15,331 nucleotides of DNA from VGXO01 sp964614695 (GTDB lineage: Bacteria > Planctomycetota > Phycisphaerae > Phycisphaerales > SM1A02), in contig CAZTMB010000070.1 of assembly GCA_964614695.1 (NCBI GenBank), positions 1 through 15,331 on the forward strand, given 5' to 3'. The notes below the pieces were generated by a model that saw nothing but the letters and a program-made list of their open reading frames with translations, ran no database searches and was not told where the DNA came from. Each line of letters begins with the position of its first letter. The first letter of the stretch is position 1. The position numbers were made by a program, and so were the translations under genes. Positions 6,618-13,600 of this stretch are shown here, piece by piece.

Positions 6618-7094
6618 ATGAGCGAAAGCGCCGCCTCGGCAACCCGCACAACCCTCAACTTCCGCGCTGCGGTGCTTGGGTGGATCCTTCCCGGACTCGG
6701 CCACGCATCGCTCGGCGATCGCCGCCGAGGCCTCTTCGTCGGCGGCGGCGTGCTCGGACTCTTCCTCGGCGGTCTGCTCGTCGGTGGGCTCGATGTCGTC
6801 GATCGCCGCGAGGATCACCTCTGGTTCCTCGCCCAGGCCGGGGCCGGCCCGGTCGCGTGGGTCGCCGACTACGCCAACGCAAGCCTCGTCGCCTCGGGCC
6901 GCTTCGGGGAGATGCTCGAGGCTCCGCACCCCGATCCCATGGCTCCGCGCGGGACGGTCGTCGAGGTCTCGAGCCTCAAGAGCCTCGCACACCCGAACGA
7001 GATGGGGACGCTCTTCGCGGCGATGGCCGGCCTCATGAACGTCGTCGCCGTGCTCGACGCGATGTCCCGCCGTCCGGCGGAGGCGGCGTCGTGA
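6618..7094 (+). CDS. Planctomycete membrane protein, DUF6677-like
   Basis: The 158-residue protein reads MSESAASATRTTLNFRAAVLGWILPGLGHASLGDRRRGLF, where GWILPGLGH..LGDRRRGL is the small 'exported from the start, Gly/Pro turn' motif seen in DUF6677 and TM2-like membrane proteins. Hydrophobic segments lie at about residues 17-30, 39-58 and, more weakly, 129-147, with a polar stretch between containing WFLAQAGAGPVAWVADY. Its function is unknown. ATG at 6618 has a weak ribosome-binding site (GGTGA). The stop overlaps the GTG start of the next gene by three bases (GTGA), so the two are very likely translationally coupled and may work together in the inner membrane. The family assignment is from memory of the pattern and has not been searched. 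Confidence 0.83.
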   Translation: MSESAASATRTTLNFRAAVLGWILPGLGHASLGDRRRGLFVGGGVLGLFLGGLLVGGLDVVDRREDHLWFLAQAGAGPVAWVADYANASLVASGRFGEMLEAPHPDPMAPRGTVVEVSSLKSLAHPNEMGTLFAAMAGLMNVVAVLDAMSRRPAEAAS

Positions 7095-7351
7095 ACGCGC
7101 TGGCCGCGATGCTCGCCTGGATTCCCGTGATCGAGCCGATGCCCGGCGTCGAGCGGTGGTGGATGCTGCTCGTGGTGCCGCTCTCCTTCGGCATCGCCCT
7201 GATCTACAAGGCGCTCCGCATGCCGAAGCTCGACCACGTGTGGCGCGGCGCCGGCGTCATGACCGTGCAGATCCTGCTCGGTCTGTTCGGTCTCGCGCTG
7301 CTCTTCCTGGTCGTCGTCCAGATCGTCGTGCCGATGCTGCCGGCCGACTGA
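7091..7351 (+). CDS. Small two-helix membrane protein coupled to the DUF6677-like gene
   Basis: This 86-residue protein starts at GTG 7091 within the stop of the preceding gene. It has two hydrophobic segments, about residues 21-41 (around WWMLLVVPLSFGIALIYKAL) and about 58-82 (VQILLGLFGLALLFLVVVQIVVPML), joined by a basic loop (MPKLDHVWRG). It is probably an inner membrane protein with no catalytic motif. I recognise no named family. The GTGA overlap makes it an obligate operon partner of the upstream gene. It converges with the helicase gene, the two stop codons being only two bases apart. Confidence 0.83.
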   Translation: MNALAAMLAWIPVIEPMPGVERWWMLLVVPLSFGIALIYKALRMPKLDHVWRGAGVMTVQILLGLFGLALLFLVVVQIVVPMLPAD

Positions 7352-7353
7352 AC

Positions 7354-8874
7354 TCACGACACCTCGCTCGAATCCTCCCCGGGCCGACGCACGCCTCTTC
7401 CCGGGCGAAGAGCCCTGGTGCCGGTGGTGCTTCTGCGGGGCGTCCCCTTCGGCGGCGGCTTCCTCGCGGCGCTCTTGCGTCCGATGCGAGGACCACGGCC
7501 CTCGATCTTTCGCTTGCCGGTGGGGCCTCCGACGGCGCTCTCGCGCCGTGCCGGTCCGCCGCCGCGGGCAGGCTTCGCCGCGGCCTGACCCGAACGCGGC
7601 TTGACGCGAGCGGCCGGCGTGGCGGCGGCGGAGTCTCGAGTCGTGCGCGGAACGCGTGACGCCGGCGGCTTGGCGGGCGGCGTGCCCGGCTTCCCGCGCG
7701 GGCGAGCGCGCGGCGCCTCTTCGACGAGCAGTTCCTTCGGCGTCGCTTCAGCGTCGAGCGAGAGGCCCGCGAGCTTCGCGATCGCTCGCCACCGCTCGCC
7801 CTCGTCCTCGCCGCGGAAGGAGATCGATCCGCCGACGCCGCCGCCGTGGGCGGCGCGGCCGACGCGGTGGACCCACTCCTCGGGCGAGAGCGGAAGGTCG
7901 TAGTTGACGACGAGCCGGATGCCGGGGACGTGCAGGCCCCGGGCCGCGACGTCGGTCGCGACGAGGACGCCGAGCCTCCCTGCGGAGAACCCCTCGAGCG
8001 CCGCGGAACGCTGCCTCGGCGTGCGATCGCCGTGCAGCATGCCCACCTTCAGCCCGTGCCGTCGCAGGGCGCCCGCCACCCAGCCCACCCGTCGCCGCGT
8101 GCGGGCGAAGACGAGCACGCCTTCGGGCGAGGCCCCAAGTCGCGCCAGCAGCATCGGGACCTTGCTCGCCTCGGGCACCCGGAAGAGCCGATGGGTCAGG
8201 TGCGGCGCGGCGGCGTTGCGGACGCCCACCTCGACCCGCTCGGGATCGGTCAGGAACTCGTCGACGAGCTTCTCGACCTCCCGCGGCAGGGTCGCGGTGA
8301 AGAGCATGCGCTGCGGACTCGCCGCGGTGCGTTCGAGCAGCCACCGCACCTGGGGCAGGAAGCCCAGATCGAGCATGCGGTCGGCCTCGTCGACGACGAC
8401 CTGTTCGACGAACGCGAGGCTCATCGCGTCGGCCTCGATCAGTTCGCGCAGCCGCCCGGGCGTGCCCACGAGGATGTCGACGCCCTTGGCGAGCGCGGCC
8501 TTCTGCGGCGTGATCGCGCTCTTGCCCGTGACCGCAAGCGTGCGGAGGACGAGTCCCTTCACCAGCCTCGCGAGCTCCTCCTCGACCTGGGCCGCCAGTT
8601 CGCGGGTGGGGCAGATCACGAGCGCTCGCAGCCTCGTGCGCGGATCGACGCGTCGCTTGCCGCTGCCTGCGGGAGGGTTTCGGAGAAGCCGCTGCGCGAG
8701 CGGAAGGCCGAAGGCGACCGTCTTGCCGGTGCCCGTCGGCGCGAGTGCCACCACGTCGCGTCCCGCGAGGCCGGCGGGCAGCGCCAGCGCCTGGATGGGC
8801 CGGGCTTCGGTGAAGCCCATCGCCTCGAGCGTGCGGAGCAGACGCGGTTCGTCGGTCAGTTCATCGAAGCGCAT
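7354..8874 (-). CDS. DEAD-box RNA helicase with basic C-terminal tail and atypical motif VI
   Basis: This 506-residue protein is an ATP-dependent RNA-remodelling enzyme of the RhlE-like group. Motifs in order: Q motif around GFTEARPIQ (20-28), Walker A APTGTGKT (45-52), PTRELAAQ (89-96), GTPGR (137-141), DEAD (162-165), TAT (193-195), FARTRRR (256-262), ATDVAARGL (306-314), and motif VI HRVGRAAHGG (336-345). The usual motif VI is HRxGRxxR; the final Arg, an arginine finger, is His343 here (bases 7846-7848). Residues about 385-506 form a low-complexity Arg/Lys/Pro-rich tail, probably for RNA binding. ATG at 8874 starts exactly at the Q-motif region (MRFDELTDEPRLL). The frame continues open upstream to 9999, but that stretch is antisense to another gene and looks non-coding. 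There is no strong ribosome-binding site. Confidence 0.95.
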   Translation of the reverse strand: MRFDELTDEPRLLRTLEAMGFTEARPIQALALPAGLAGRDVVALAPTGTGKTVAFGLPLAQRLLRNPPAGSGKRRVDPRTRLRALVICPTRELAAQVEEELARLVKGLVLRTLAVTGKSAITPQKAALAKGVDILVGTPGRLRELIEADAMSLAFVEQVVVDEADRMLDLGFLPQVRWLLERTAASPQRMLFTATLPREVEKLVDEFLTDPERVEVGVRNAAAPHLTHRLFRVPEASKVPMLLARLGASPEGVLVFARTRRRVGWVAGALRRHGLKVGMLHGDRTPRQRSAALEGFSAGRLGVLVATDVAARGLHVPGIRLVVNYDLPLSPEEWVHRVGRAAHGGGVGGSISFRGEDEGERWRAIAKLAGLSLDAEATPKELLVEEAPRARPRGKPGTPPAKPPASRVPRTTRDSAAATPAARVKPRSGQAAAKPARGGGPARRESAVGGPTGKRKIEGRGPRIGRKSAARKPPPKGTPRRSTTGTRALRPGRGVRRPGEDSSEVS

Positions 8875-9149
8875 GGGACGAGGATCCGAGGCGGCAGGTT
8901 CTCGCCCCTCGCGCGGTCCGGGAAGAGGCCCGGTGCCGCGCCGCCTTCGCGACGTGCCGGAGCGATCCGACCGCCTCGAGGCGCATGAAGGGGTGGTCCC
9001 GTTGACCGCGACCGCCGAGGAGGCACGGTAGCAGCGGAGCGCCCAACGGAATCGACCCCGACGCGGGCGTGAACGGATCGGCCACGAGAGACGTATCGAC
9101 GGTGGGGCGAGGGCGCGACTGACCGAATCAAGTCCGAGGAACTTCAGAG
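8875..9149. other. Divergent intergenic region, helicase / hypothetical gene
   Basis: This 275-base gap lies between two divergently transcribed genes and must hold both promoters. A TTGACC at 9002-9007 has no -10-like hexamer at acceptable spacing. GAGGA about nine bases before ATG 9150 is the ribosome-binding site of the plus-strand gene. I see no small gene, repeat or operator here. Confidence 0.5.
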
Positions 9150-9977
9150 ATGGACCGCGAGATGCCCGAACGAGAGGACGCCAGGACGCCGGGGCAGCAC
9201 CCCGTCGGTCTCGCTCCGCTCGAGGCGCGGATCGTCGCGGCCGTGCCCGATCCCTCGGCCGTCGAGGACGTGTCGCCGCCGGCGACGCTTCGCATCCGTC
9301 CGATGCATCTCTCGCAGGCGATCGAGGTGTGGACGCACGATCTTCCATCGCCCGCGTGGACGCTGGTCTTGGCGACGTCGATCGAAGCCGGGGCGACCGA
9401 CCTTGCGGCGATCTCGAACCTCGCCCGACGCAGTCGGGAACGCCTTGGGCTTCCGAGGAGCGACGCGGCTGGCGAGGGCGGCGACGGGCCGTTCCTGCTG
9501 AACGACGAGGAGTTCGAGCTGCTCGCCGGCTCGGCCCCTTGGCGGTCGATGACCGCCATCCGGATCGAAGGCCCCGTCGATGCGGGCGATCTCGAGGCCA
9601 TCCTCGCGACGATCCGCGCGGGGCGCCCCGCGATCGGCGGGGATCTTCGGGCCGTCGCGTCGCTTCGGGTCGAGTCCGGCGGCGGGCTCGAGTTCGCCGC
9701 CCGCTCCATGCGGCCGATCGCGAAGCTCGTCGCGGAGGATCTGGCCTGCTACGCGGCGGCAGTGCTTCGCTGCGGTGCCGACGAGGTGTCGCGACCGCCG
9801 CTCCATCAGGTGCTCCGGCTTCTCGAGTCGTCCGGATCGATCTCGGTGCGGCCGGAGGAGACCGACGTCTTCGCCGAGTCGATCGACGTGGGCGTCTCGA
9901 CGTCCGCCGCGGCCGACCGCCCTGCCGATCGCTCGCTCGTCTACGACCTGCCGAGCGACACTTGGCACGACGAGTAG
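9150..9977 (+). CDS. Hypothetical protein upstream of the binding-protein/receptor pair
   Basis: This 275-residue protein starts MDREMPEREDARTPGQHPV and has no signal peptide or membrane helix, so it is probably cytoplasmic. I recognise no family. The ordered middle part (about residues 42-230) alternates predicted strands and helices: RIRPMHLSQAIEVWTHDL, WTLVLATSIEAGATDLAAISNLARRSRERLGLP, LNDEEFELLAGSAPWRSM. The acidic C-terminus ends SLVYDLPSDTWHDE. A start at the internal ATG 9162 is possible; the GAGGA site favours 9150. It lies 45 bases upstream of the UrtA-like gene on the same strand, with a short hairpin (ATCGGC/GCCGAT, 9992-10011) in the gap. It may belong to the same transcript and serve as a partner of the receptor system, but that is context only. 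Confidence 0.8.
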   Translation: MDREMPEREDARTPGQHPVGLAPLEARIVAAVPDPSAVEDVSPPATLRIRPMHLSQAIEVWTHDLPSPAWTLVLATSIEAGATDLAAISNLARRSRERLGLPRSDAAGEGGDGPFLLNDEEFELLAGSAPWRSMTAIRIEGPVDAGDLEAILATIRAGRPAIGGDLRAVASLRVESGGGLEFAARSMRPIAKLVAEDLACYAAAVLRCGADEVSRPPLHQVLRLLESSGSISVRPEETDVFAESIDVGVSTSAAADRPADRSLVYDLPSDTWHDE

Positions 9978-10022
9978 CCCTGCGTCGAGGGATCGGCATC
10001 GCGTCGCCGATACCCTCCCCCG

Positions 10023-11318
10023 GTGTCCACCGAAGGCCTTTCGATCATCCGCAGAAGGCACGTCGCGATCGCGACGGTCGTCGCGGCGATGGCGGCGGTG
10101 GGATGGATGCTGCTCCGCGACGAGGCGACCCGCACGCCGATCAAGGTCGGCATCCTGCACAGCCTGACGGGCACGATGTCGGCGAGCGAGTCGCCGGTCG
10201 TCGATGGATGCCTGCTCGCGATCGAACAAGTCAATGCCGCCGGAGGCGTGCTCGGCCGCCCCGTCGAGGCGATCGTGCGGGACGGCGCGAGCGATCCGGC
10301 GACCTTCGCCCGCGAAGCCGAGAGGCTGCTCGAGGACGACGGCGTCGCCGCGATCTTCGGCTGCTGGACCTCCGCGAGCCGCAAGGAGGTTCGGCCGGTG
10401 GTGGAGCGGCTTGGCGGGGTGCTCTTCTATCCCGTCCAGTACGAGGGACTCGAGCAGTCTTCGCGCATCGTCTACCTCGGTGCGGCGCCCAACCAGCAGA
10501 TCATTCCGGCGGTCCGTTGGGCCTTGGAGAACCTCGGGCCGCGGGTCTTCCTCGTCGGCAGCGACTACGTCTTCCCGCGCGTCGCCAACGCGATCGTCCG
10601 CGATCAGGTCGAGGCGACCGGCGGCGAGGTGGTGGGCGAGGCGTACCTGCCGCTCGGTGAGCGGCGGGTGGACGAGATCGTCGCCGCGATCGCGGCCGCG
10701 AAGCCCGATGCGATCCTCAACACCGTCAACGGCGACACCAACACGGCGCTCTTCAAGGCGCTTCGCGCCGCCGGCGTGACGCCTTCGACGACGCCGACGG
10801 TGAGCTTCTCGATCGGCGAGCCCGAGTTGGCGGCGATGGACGCGTCGAGCCTCGCGGGCGACTACGTCGCGTGGAACTACTTCCAGTCGCTCGACACCCC
10901 CGAGAACGACGCCTTCGTCTCCGCCTATCGCGAGCGATTCGGGCGCGATCGGCTCCTGAGCGACCCGGTCGAGGCGGGCTACCTCGCGGTGAGGCTCTGG
11001 GCCGCGGCCGTCGAGGATTCGATGGATGCTTCGCCCGACGGAGCACTCCGCGGCATCGGACGGCGCCATCTCGCCGCGCCGCACGGGCCGGTGTCGATCG
11101 ACCCGAAGACCCAGCATGCGTGGAAGACCGCCCGCATCGGGCGGATTCGCGCCGACGGCGAGATCGAGGAGGTCTGGAGTTCCGGCGCTCCGATGCGGCC
11201 GGTGCCCTATCCGGGCTGGCGCCTTCGCTCGGAATGGGAGCGTCTGCTCGCGGACCTTCGCCGAGGCTGGGGCGGCGCCTGGGCGGCGCAGCCGCGAGCC
11301 GGAGGGACGGGCGAATGA
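10023..11318 (+). CDS. UrtA/AmiC-like urea or short-chain amide-binding protein (type I periplasmic binding fold), membrane-anchored
   Basis: The 431-residue protein has a hydrophobic N-terminal segment (residues about 14-32) with no lipobox Cys, so it is either an uncleaved anchor or a signal peptide. The ligand-binding core follows the UrtA/FmdD pattern closely: KVGILHSLTGTM (41-52), IEQVNAAGGVLGRP (67-80), IFGCWTSASRKEVRPV (111-126), FYPVQYEGLEQS (135-146), APNQQIIPAVRW (155-166), VGSDYVFPRVAN (178-189), NTVNGDTNTALF (233-244), and AWNYFQSLDTPEN (283-295). The C-terminus (MRPVPYPGWR...WERLLADLRRGWGGAW) differs from transporter UrtA and, as I recall it, matches binding domains linked to signalling proteins. 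No permease or ATPase gene is present. Its stop overlaps the receptor start (ATGA), pointing to a sensory role in delivering ligand occupancy to that receptor. The exact ligand is not readable from sequence. The start is GTG at 10023. Confidence 0.92.
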   Translation: MSTEGLSIIRRRHVAIATVVAAMAAVGWMLLRDEATRTPIKVGILHSLTGTMSASESPVVDGCLLAIEQVNAAGGVLGRPVEAIVRDGASDPATFAREAERLLEDDGVAAIFGCWTSASRKEVRPVVERLGGVLFYPVQYEGLEQSSRIVYLGAAPNQQIIPAVRWALENLGPRVFLVGSDYVFPRVANAIVRDQVEATGGEVVGEAYLPLGERRVDEIVAAIAAAKPDAILNTVNGDTNTALFKALRAAGVTPSTTPTVSFSIGEPELAAMDASSLAGDYVAWNYFQSLDTPENDAFVSAYRERFGRDRLLSDPVEAGYLAVRLWAAAVEDSMDASPDGALRGIGRRHLAAPHGPVSIDPKTQHAWKTARIGRIRADGEIEEVWSSGAPMRPVPYPGWRLRSEWERLLADLRRGWGGAWAAQPRAGGTGE

Positions 11319-13318
11319 GCGATCGCGCGAAGAGTGCAGACGCCTTCGCGAGCCTCGGCTCGATCCGCGCGACGCTTCTGACGTGGTTTCTCCTCATCGG
11401 TCTCGGCTCGGTCGCGACGGTGGCGCTGATCGCCTCGTCGATGAGCGAGCGGAGCCTCGAGCGGGCGATCCTTTCGAACCTCGCAGCGCTCGCGGAGACC
11501 CGCGCGGTGCAGATCGAGGAACTCGTCGACGCCCGCGTCTCCGCGGTCGCGGCGCTGGCTCGCGATCCCTCGCTCGTCGAGGCGTTCTCGACGCTGCTCG
11601 CCGGCGAATCGCCGTCTCCCGAACTTGCCGCCTCGCTCGGCACCGTGGCGGAGGGCCTCGAACTCTCCTCGCTGTCGCTCGTCTCCCTCGACGGCCGCGT
11701 GCTCGCGAGCTTCGCGACGGGCGGGTCGCCGCTCTCGGGCGTCGTGCTTCGCGAGGCGCCTTGGGGAGGCGGCCCGCTTGCGGCCGCGGTCGATCGCGCG
11801 AGCACGCTGCTGCAGGTCGACATCGCCGGACTGCAGCCGATTCCCGGCAGGCGCCGCCCCGGGCTCTTCGTCGCCGGGCCGGTGCTCGACGGCCCGCGCG
11901 TCGCGGGGGTGCTCGTGGCGCAGATCGACGAGGCGCCGATCGACGCGGCGATCGGCGACGTGACGGGACTTGGCGAGACCGGGCAGACCGTCGCGGCCTT
12001 CGTCGATGGACCGTCGCTCCGACTCGCGGCACCGCTTCGAGACGATCCCGACGCCGCCGGCGTTCGGACGCTCGGGGGCGTCTCCGACGCCTATCGCCGC
12101 GCCGTCCGCGGCGACGGATCGGTCGGCTACGCGACGGGACCTGCGGGCCGCGAGGTGATCGGCGCCTGGTTCCATCTGCCGGCGCTTCGCTGGTCGGTGT
12201 CGGTCGAGCAGGACGCCGACGAGGCGTTTGCGCCGGCGCGACGTCAGCGTCTCGCGATCCTCGCGGTCGCGGGCGCGACGGCGGTGCCGGCGATCCTCGT
12301 CGCACTCGGCGTCGCCGGCCGCTTGGCTCGACCGATCCGCGAGGCGTCCATGTCGCTGGTGCGGACGGCGGGCGGCGATCTCGATCACACCGTCGCGGTG
12401 CGGGGCCGCGGCGAGATCCGGCTGCTGCTCGAGACGCTTCACCGGATGGTGCGCGACCTGGGCGGCATGCTGCTCGGCATCCGCACCACCGGGCGAGAAC
12501 TCGCGTCGGTCGCCGGCGAGGTCCGGGAGACGGCGAACCACCAGCATCGCGTGGTGCAGGAACTTTCGAGTTCCGCGGCGGAGATCGCCTCGGCGGTCGA
12601 GCAGATGTCCGCGACCGGACGGCAACTGGCCGTCACCGCCAGCGAGGTCGCGTCGGTCGCCGACGGGACCGCCGAGCGAGCCGAGCGCGGCCGCGAGGGT
12701 CTCGATCGGATGCGCGAGTCGATCGGCACGGTCGATGCGACGAGCCGCGACGTGAGCAACCGTCTCTCGGAGATCCGAGCGCGGGCCGAGGGCGTCGGCG
12801 CGGTGGTGGTGGCGATCACCCGCGTCGCCAATCGCACCAACCTGCTGTCGATCAACGCCGCGATCGAAGCGGAGAAGGCCGGACCGCACGGCCGCGGCTT
12901 CCAGGTGGTCGCCGCGGAGATCGGGCGGCTCGCCGATCAGACCGCCGCCGCGGCGCTCGAGGTCGAGTCGATCGTCGCGAGCATGCAGGGATCGGTCGAG
13001 GAGGGCGCCTCCTCGATGCAGGGGCTCTCCGAGGTCGTCGCCGACGGCGTCGAGATCGCCTCGGCGGTCGCGGAGGATCTTGCGGCGATCCTCGAGTCGG
13101 TCTCGGCGCTGCGGGACAACTTCGGCGAACTCCGTGGCGGCATCGAAGCGCAGAGCGAAGGCGCCACGCAGATCCGCGACGCCATGCGGCACCTCGCGGC
13201 AAGCGCCGAGACCGCGCGATCGATCGTCGAACGGCTCCGCCAGGCCGGCGATGGTCTCGAACGCTCGGCAGGCTCGCTGCAGGGATCGGTCGAGCGGTTC
13301 AGGCTGCCGACGGGGTAG
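11315..13318 (+). CDS. Methyl-accepting chemoreceptor with dCache-like sensor; WspA-like signalling tip
   Basis: The 667-residue transmembrane receptor has TM1 (about 18-42), an extracytoplasmic region (43-311) with dCache-like traits such as GLGETGQTVAA (218-228), TM2 (312-335), HAMP (336-388) and a long coiled-coil signalling domain (389-660). The hairpin tip reads NRTNLLSINAAIEAEKAG (506-523) then GRGFQVVAAEIGRLADQTAAAALEVE. The 'EAEKAG' and 'RLADQTA' wording resembles WspA-type receptors that drive a diguanylate cyclase, rather than the EAARAGE / RSLA of flagellar receptors. There is no C-terminal CheR-binding pentapeptide; the protein ends RFRLPTG. It overlaps the upstream binding protein by four bases, so the two are almost certainly co-translated and probably form one receptor. 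No CheA, CheW, CheR, CheB or cyclase gene lies in the window, so its output is unproven. Confidence 0.94.
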   Translation: MSDRAKSADAFASLGSIRATLLTWFLLIGLGSVATVALIASSMSERSLERAILSNLAALAETRAVQIEELVDARVSAVAALARDPSLVEAFSTLLAGESPSPELAASLGTVAEGLELSSLSLVSLDGRVLASFATGGSPLSGVVLREAPWGGGPLAAAVDRASTLLQVDIAGLQPIPGRRRPGLFVAGPVLDGPRVAGVLVAQIDEAPIDAAIGDVTGLGETGQTVAAFVDGPSLRLAAPLRDDPDAAGVRTLGGVSDAYRRAVRGDGSVGYATGPAGREVIGAWFHLPALRWSVSVEQDADEAFAPARRQRLAILAVAGATAVPAILVALGVAGRLARPIREASMSLVRTAGGDLDHTVAVRGRGEIRLLLETLHRMVRDLGGMLLGIRTTGRELASVAGEVRETANHQHRVVQELSSSAAEIASAVEQMSATGRQLAVTASEVASVADGTAERAERGREGLDRMRESIGTVDATSRDVSNRLSEIRARAEGVGAVVVAITRVANRTNLLSINAAIEAEKAGPHGRGFQVVAAEIGRLADQTAAAALEVESIVASMQGSVEEGASSMQGLSEVVADGVEIASAVAEDLAAILESVSALRDNFGELRGGIEAQSEGATQIRDAMRHLAASAETARSIVERLRQAGDGLERSAGSLQGSVERFRLPTG

Positions 13319-13600
13319 CGTTCGCGCGATTCGGATCGGCACGTTGCCGCGGGAGATCCGCCGCAAATCACGATCGATGAGCGGATTTCTCTTCGGCTTC
13401 GGAACCCTCCCGAGCACACTCCCTATACCCGTCGAGGCCGTCCTCGGCGGCCAAGCATCTCGCCCAGCATCCGAGCACGTCGGAGTCGGGCGCCGCGTCT
13501 CCGGAGAGTCGTCAGCCTCAATCGCCGATCGCCTTCAGGGTTCGAGGCGTCGCACTCGACACCTCCGAACTCGGACATGTGACTCTTGAGAGGAACACCC
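13319..13600. other. Intergenic region, receptor / PDZ gene
   Basis: This 282-base gap has no clear terminator for the receptor gene. A reading frame beginning ATG 13377 and ending 13589 would encode a 70-residue peptide, but it has no good ribosome-binding site and a composition like shifted non-coding frames, so it is not annotated. A TATACC at 13432-13437 could be a -10 element for the PDZ gene, although no matching -35 was found. Confidence 0.45.
13588..13594 (+). promoter_or_regulatory. Shine-Dalgarno fixing the start of the PDZ gene
   Basis: GAGAGGA ends six bases before ATG 13601, where a signal peptide begins at once. The longer in-frame TTG at 13586 would overlap this site and is unlikely. 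Confidence 0.7.

Noticed and set aside
6498..6992. Longer form of the 134-residue hypothetical starting at 6992
   Set aside because: The extension runs antisense to the membrane-protein gene, and the strong GAGGAGA site precedes ATG 6497.
9002..9034. TTGACC...TAGCAG as a promoter for the gene at 9150
   Set aside because: The spacer is 21 bases, too long for a sigma70-type promoter, and the -10 match is poor.
8875..9999. A 375-residue N-terminal extension of the helicase
   Set aside because: It is Arg/Pro/Ser-rich without any motif and antisense to the gene at 9150-9977. The helicase Q-motif region begins right at ATG 8874.
9144..11117. A 657-codon minus-strand open frame
   Set aside because: It lies opposite the hypothetical and UrtA-like genes and has a low-complexity Arg/Asp/His composition typical of antisense frames here.
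11207..13417. A 736-codon minus-strand open frame
   Set aside because: It is antisense to the receptor gene, whose membrane segments, HAMP and signalling tip are clear.
13377..13589. Possible 70-residue gene between the receptor and the PDZ gene
   Set aside because: There is no good ribosome-binding site, and its composition resembles a shifted frame.
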